Assembly: GCA_963741315.1 (NCBI GenBank)
Contig: CAVUHK010000002.1
Span: forward strand, 124,001 to 188,000
Length of the DNA stretch: 64,000 nt
Source: PALSA-1003 sp963741315
GTDB taxonomy: Bacteria > Pseudomonadota > Gammaproteobacteria > Burkholderiales > Casimicrobiaceae
Direction: 5' to 3'
Shown: positions 59,804 to 64,000 of the stretch, piece after piece
How the letters are laid out: each line of letters begins with the position of its first letter
How positions within the stretch are numbered: position 1 is the stretch's first letter
Position numbers and translations under genes: made by a program
Notes under the pieces: generated by a model
The model's input: the letters and a program-made list of their open reading frames with translations, nothing else
Told to the model about the DNA's origin: nothing
Databases searched by the model: none

Positions 59804-60262
59804 TCAGATGCGTTCCAGACCCGGCAATGCCGCCTGGCGCGGCGGTTCGGCGTCGGTGGGCGCGGCGGGTGGTGCGGGTGGTGCGGATGATTCCGCGGCG
59901 GAAGGTGCTGCGATTGTGGCAGCGATCGCTGTCGAGTCGCTCGCGGCCGCCGTGCTCGCTTCGACTTCGTTGGCATTGAGCTGTGCCTCGACCGAGCGCA
60001 CGCCACTTTCAACTTCCTGCGCGGCTTGCGTCACCGAATCGTGCAGGCCCTGCGCGGCCGACTGCACTTCCGACTTCAGCTTGCGCAGCTCGTCGAGTTC
60101 CATTTCGCGATTGATGTCGGCCTTGACCTCGTTCACGTAGCGCTGCAGGCGCCCGAACATGTGGCCCAGCGTCTTCGCGACCTTGGGCAGGCGCTCCGGG
60201 CCGATGACGATCAACGCGACGACCGCGATGAGGGTGATTTCGCTGAATGCTATGTCGAACAT
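59804..60262 (-). CDS. tatB: Twin-arginine translocase subunit TatB
   Basis: A 152-residue protein: MFDIAFSEITLIAVVALIVI, GPERLPKVAKTLGHMFGRLQ, then a long helical, Ala/Ser/Pro-rich tail (about residues 80-150). This is the standard TatB layout of membrane helix, amphipathic helix and flexible tail. Part of tatABC. Confidence 0.95.
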   Translation of the reverse strand: MFDIAFSEITLIAVVALIVIGPERLPKVAKTLGHMFGRLQRYVNEVKADINREMELDELRKLKSEVQSAAQGLHDSVTQAAQEVESGVRSVEAQLNANEVEASTAAASDSTAIAATIAAPSAAESSAPPAPPAAPTDAEPPRQAALPGLERI

Positions 60263-60359
60263 GGAGGTCTGCGTGCGCTGTCCTGGCGTCGAGGCTCACG
60301 CGCTCGCGAGCGGCGCCGGCAGTTCACGCGGAGCGCCCTGCGCGCGACGCCGTGCCCCG

Positions 60360-60596
60360 CTACAGGGTCTTCTCTTTCTTGACTTCGCCTTCGATGGTCT
60401 GGCCGGCGATCTGTTGCGAGGGCGCCGGTGTCGATGCGTTAGCAGCCGCCGCGTCCTCCGAGCCCTTGACGCCGTCCTTGAAGCCCTTCACGGCGCCGCC
60501 CAGGTCCTGACCGATGTTGCGCAGTTTCTTGGTCCCGAAGATCAGTACCACGACCAGCAGCACGATCAGCCAGTGCCAGATACTCAGTCCACCCAT
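60360..60596 (-). CDS. tatA: Twin-arginine translocase subunit TatA
   Basis: A 78-residue protein: MGGLSIWHWLIVLLVVVLIF, GTKKLRNIGQDLGGAVKGFK, then a short charged tail. It forms the Tat pore. ATG 60596 is preceded by GAGGAG. hinT ends 16 bases before the start of this gene. Confidence 0.96.
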   Translation of the reverse strand: MGGLSIWHWLIVLLVVVLIFGTKKLRNIGQDLGGAVKGFKDGVKGSEDAAAANASTPAPSQQIAGQTIEGEVKKEKTL

Positions 60597-60612
60597 GTTT
60601 GCTCTCCTCGTC

Positions 60613-60963
60613 CTAGTCTCTTGGCAGCATCCGACCCAGCGGTTCGGATCCTCCCAGGACATGTATATGCAGATGCATCACGTCCTGCCGCCCGATGCGG
60701 CCGGTGTTGATAATGGTCCGGTAGCCGTCCGGGGAGCCCTGCTCCCGCGCCAGCCTACCCGACAGCGCCAGCATACGCCCCAGCACGCCCGCGTCTTCGG
60801 CACCGGCCTCTGCAAGCGATGCGATGTGCTTTTTCGGGATCAGCATGAAATGCACCGGCGCCTGCGGATGGATGTCGTGAAACGCGAGGATCTCGGAATC
60901 CTCGTAGATCATTTTCGACGGGATCTCGGCCCGCGCGATCTTGCAGAAGATGCAGTCGTCCAT
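60613..60963 (-). CDS. hinT: HIT-family nucleotide-binding protein (HinT type)
   Basis: A 116-residue histidine-triad protein: CIFCKIARAEIPSKMIYED and the His triad MHLHIHVLGG. HinT hydrolyses purine phosphoramidates and adenylates. Located between hisE and tatA, a common arrangement in betaproteobacteria. Confidence 0.95.
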   Translation of the reverse strand: MDDCIFCKIARAEIPSKMIYEDSEILAFHDIHPQAPVHFMLIPKKHIASLAEAGAEDAGVLGRMLALSGRLAREQGSPDGYRTIINTGRIGRQDVMHLHIHVLGGSEPLGRMLPRD

Positions 60964-61021
60964 GGTGTCGGTGATGGTACGCGACGGCGCGACGACTTGC
61001 GGTGCTTGCCGGCGCTCGCCT

Positions 61022-61345
61022 CTAGCGGCGCGCGGCTTTCTCCGCCAGCCCCGACACGCCTTCGCGCTGCTCCAGTTCGCCGAGCACGTCCTGCGGTCCC
61101 ATGCCATGGCGCACCAGCAGCACCAGGCAATGAAACCAGAGGTCCGCGAGCTCCGCCTTGATGCGGATCTTATCACCATCCTTGGCGGCCATGACCGCTT
61201 CGGTCGCCTCCTCCCCGATCTTCTTGATGATGGCGTCGTCACCCTTGGCGAACAGCGTCGCCACGTAGGAATGCACCGGGTCGGCGCCCTTGTGGGCCTC
61301 GATCTTCGCGGTCAGTCGCTGCAGGATGTCCTGACTATTTTCCAT
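61022..61345 (-). CDS. hisE: Phosphoribosyl-ATP pyrophosphohydrolase
   Basis: A 107-residue HisE: the MazG-like helical fold with KIGEEATEAVMAAKDGDK and AELADLWFHCLVLLVRHG. It catalyses the second step of histidine biosynthesis. Its ATG lies inside the last 11 bases of hisI, so the two are coupled. Confidence 0.96.
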   Translation of the reverse strand: MENSQDILQRLTAKIEAHKGADPVHSYVATLFAKGDDAIIKKIGEEATEAVMAAKDGDKIRIKAELADLWFHCLVLLVRHGMGPQDVLGELEQREGVSGLAEKAARR

Positions 61346-61717
61346 AGATGGCCTTCGGATCCTTGAGCACGGGTTCGACGGTGCGCCACGCATCGCCTTC
61401 GAGTCGCTGGAAGAAACAGCGTCGCCTGCCGGTGTGACATGCGATCCCGCCCTCTTGTTCCACCAGAAGCAACACCGCGTCGTTGTCGCAATCGAGGCGG
61501 ACCTCGAGTACGCGCTGGCCGTTGCCGGATTGCTCGCCCTTGCGCCAGAGCTTGCCGCGCGAGCGCGACCAGTAGTGCGCGAACCCTGTTTGCGAGGTGC
61601 GCGCCAGCGCGTCGCGATTCATCCACGCCAGCGTCAGCACCTCTCCGCTGACGGCATCCTGCGCGATCGCGGGGACGAGGCCCGCGTCATTCCAGAGCAC
61701 CTCGTCGAGCCAATCCG

Positions 61718-61721
<4 letters not shown>
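61335..61721 (-). CDS. hisI: Phosphoribosyl-AMP cyclohydrolase
   Basis: A 128-residue HisI starting at GTG 61721, sharing GTGA with the hisF stop. Seen are LTLAWMNRDALARTSQTGFA, HYWSRSRGKLWRKGEQSGN, and the zinc cysteines in DCDNDAVLLLVEQ and CHTGRRRCFF. Third step of histidine biosynthesis; hisE overlaps its end. Confidence 0.96.
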
Positions 61722-62485
<764 letters not shown>

Positions 62486-62534
62486 GGTAGCAACAGGCGT
62501 CGGACCGCGGTTATGACAACCCACGGCCCAAATG

Positions 62535-63269
62535 CTATTTGCCCTTAGACGCCTTCAACGCTTCCTTGAAGTCGAGCGTGCCTTCGTACAGTGCGCGACC
62601 GGCGATGGCGCCGGCGATGCCGTCGCCTTCGAAGCTTGCGAGCTCGCGGATGTCCTTGAGGCTGTTGATGCCACCGCTGGCGATGACAGGCACCTTGAGT
62701 TCGCGAGCGAGCTTGACTGTGGCCTCGATGTTCACGCCGGTGAGCATGCCGTCACGGCCGATGTCGGTGTAGACGATCGCCTCGACGCCGTAGTCCTCGA
62801 ACTTGCGCGCCAGATCGACCACGTCGTGGCCGGTCATCTTCGACCAGCCGTCGGTGGCGACCTTCCCTTCGCGAGCATCGAGCCCGACGATGATGTGACC
62901 GGGAAACGCGGTACACGCATCGTGCAGGAAACCCGGATTCTTGACCGCCGCGGTACCGATGATCACGTAGGTGATGCCGTCGTCGAGATAGCGCTCGATG
63001 GTATCGAGATCGCGGATGCCGCCACCCAGCTGCACCGGAATTTCCTCGCCGATGACGCTGACGATCTCGCGGATCACCGACTCGTTCTTGGGCTTGCCCG
63101 CGAACGCTCCGTTGAGGTCGACGATGTGCAGCCGCTCGGCGCCGAGCTCCAGCCAGTGCTGAGCCATTGCCGCGGGATCCTCCGAGAACACCGTGGCCGA
63201 GTGCATCTCGCCCTGCTTCAGGCGGACGCAGTGCCCGTCCTTGATATCGATCGCGGGAATGATGTGCAT
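62535..63269 (-). CDS. hisA: ProFAR isomerase (HisA)
   Basis: A 244-residue TIM-barrel: MHIIPAIDIKDGHCVRLKQG, QLGGGIRDLDTIERYLDDG, and YTDIGRDGMLTGVNIEATV. It isomerises the aminoimidazole intermediate. Upstream hisH and downstream hisF on the same strand. Confidence 0.97.
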   Translation of the reverse strand: MHIIPAIDIKDGHCVRLKQGEMHSATVFSEDPAAMAQHWLELGAERLHIVDLNGAFAGKPKNESVIREIVSVIGEEIPVQLGGGIRDLDTIERYLDDGITYVIIGTAAVKNPGFLHDACTAFPGHIIVGLDAREGKVATDGWSKMTGHDVVDLARKFEDYGVEAIVYTDIGRDGMLTGVNIEATVKLARELKVPVIASGGINSLKDIRELASFEGDGIAGAIAGRALYEGTLDFKEALKASKGK

Positions 63270-63326
63270 GGCGGCGGATGGGTGCGGCTGGGGGAGGCCG
63301 CTGCCGAGGACGCTGCGCTGATTACT

Positions 63327-63971
63327 TCAGGCGCGACCGTTCCAGGCAACGAAGTTGGCGAGCAACTGGAGACCGGCGCGGTGGCTTTTCTCGGGGTGGA
63401 ACTGCACGGCAAAGATATTAGCGCGTGCTATCGCGCAAGTAAACGCCGCTGGATAGTCGACGCTTGCGGCAGTCACGGCGGCGTCATCCGGCACCGGATA
63501 GTAGCTGTGCGCGAAGTAGAAACGGGTCTGGTCGGCAATGCCCTGCCAGAGCGGATGCTGCCTGGTCTGGTGCACGCGGCTCCAGCCCATGTGCGGAACC
63601 TTCAGGCGCAGGCCGTCGGCGCCCACCATCGCGGCGTCGCGAAAGCGCTGCACCCGTCCCGGAAGCACGCCCAGGCACGCGGTGGGCCCCTCCTCGCTCT
63701 CGTCGAAGAGCATCTGCAGCCCCAGGCAGATGCCGAGGAAAGGACGATCGCGCGCCACCTCGAGCACCAGCTCGCGCAAGCCGCTGTCGTTGAGCCCGCG
63801 CATGCAGTCCGGCATCGCGCTTTGTCCGGGCAGCACCACCCGCGCCGCGTCGCGGATGGTCGCAGGGTCGGCGCTCACCACGATGGTGCGTTCGGGCGCA
63901 ACGTGACGCAAAGCCTTTGCGACCGAGCGCAAATTGCCCATGCCATAGTCAATGACCGCTATGTCTGCCAT
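63327..63971 (-). CDS. hisH: Imidazole glycerol phosphate synthase, glutaminase subunit
   Basis: A 214-residue class I amidotransferase: MADIAVIDYGMGNLRSVAKA, nucleophile elbow GICLGLQMLFDESEEG and the C-terminal FHPEKS histidine. In the conserved GQGAMPDCM motif the third residue is Ser here (GQSAMPDCM). ATG 63971 is preferred over a longer in-frame start at 63995 because the MADIAVIDYG start is the family form. hisB is expected just outside the window. Confidence 0.95.
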   Translation of the reverse strand: MADIAVIDYGMGNLRSVAKALRHVAPERTIVVSADPATIRDAARVVLPGQSAMPDCMRGLNDSGLRELVLEVARDRPFLGICLGLQMLFDESEEGPTACLGVLPGRVQRFRDAAMVGADGLRLKVPHMGWSRVHQTRQHPLWQGIADQTRFYFAHSYYPVPDDAAVTAASVDYPAAFTCAIARANIFAVQFHPEKSHRAGLQLLANFVAWNGRA

Positions 63972-64000
63972 CGATTCGTTACCTGGGTGGGACAACGCGA

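Overview
The window is GC-rich chromosomal DNA of a betaproteobacterium. The support is the gene order at the right end (hisH-hisA-hisF-hisI-hisE-hinT-tatA-tatB-tatC, a DegS/DegQ-like protease, petA-petB-petC, sspA-sspB), which is the usual arrangement in Burkholderiales/Nitrosomonadales-type genomes. I cannot name the genus. I saw no phage, IS element, CRISPR array or integron, and coding density is high.

Left end (1-3.5 kb): the tail of a DUF3182-like protein, an alpha/beta hydrolase, a Cys-rich mini-protein, then ku and a stand-alone LigD polymerase domain (non-homologous end joining). Both NHEJ genes carry a +1 frameshift. Region 3.5-29.5 kb is an envelope-stress and regulation island. 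It holds small lipoproteins and membrane proteins (entericidin, BON, DUF3309, DUF883, holin III/YqjE-like, DUF1328, glycine-zipper proteins), a transglutaminase, an AI-2E family exporter, hemerythrin and ferritin-like proteins, a Cys-less glutaredoxin, a patatin lipoprotein, a neutral zinc metallopeptidase, a crystallin-fold protein and a YceI-like lipoprotein. In the middle of it lies a signalling block: a sigma-54 activator without a receiver domain, a NarL-type response regulator, a stand-alone receiver, a large CHASE/PAS histidine kinase and a CHASE3 histidine kinase. A recurring intergenic motif (GTCCTACA / TGTAGGAC), in two places extended to a longer shared element, occurs only in or near this island.

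Region 29.6-39.4 kb: a PhaC-related DUF3141 protein with phosphotransacetylase, acetate kinase and FabI (an acyl-phosphate/fatty-acid module), a short RRM protein, a SulP transporter, a VIT-like membrane protein with an outer-membrane-like protein, and PPK2. Region 39.4-50.3 kb: a methyltransferase, a sulfatase with its own terminator, a cyanide-insensitive-type bd oxidase (cydAB) with DUF202 and an upstream membrane-anchored quinoprotein, a second patatin lipoprotein and a SYLF protein.

Region 50.3-53.5 kb encodes an 836-residue astacin-like metalloprotease with ten ~63-residue WFGN repeats. Five of them appear to be inserted inside the catalytic domain, which is the most unusual architecture here. 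The rest (53.5-64 kb) is tRNA-Thr(TGT), sspB, sspA, the bc1 complex, a frameshifted trypsin-like protease, Tat translocase, hinT and the distal histidine operon. The three frameshifts (ku, ligD-POL, protease) are all +1, which makes sequencing or assembly error a serious alternative to real gene decay.
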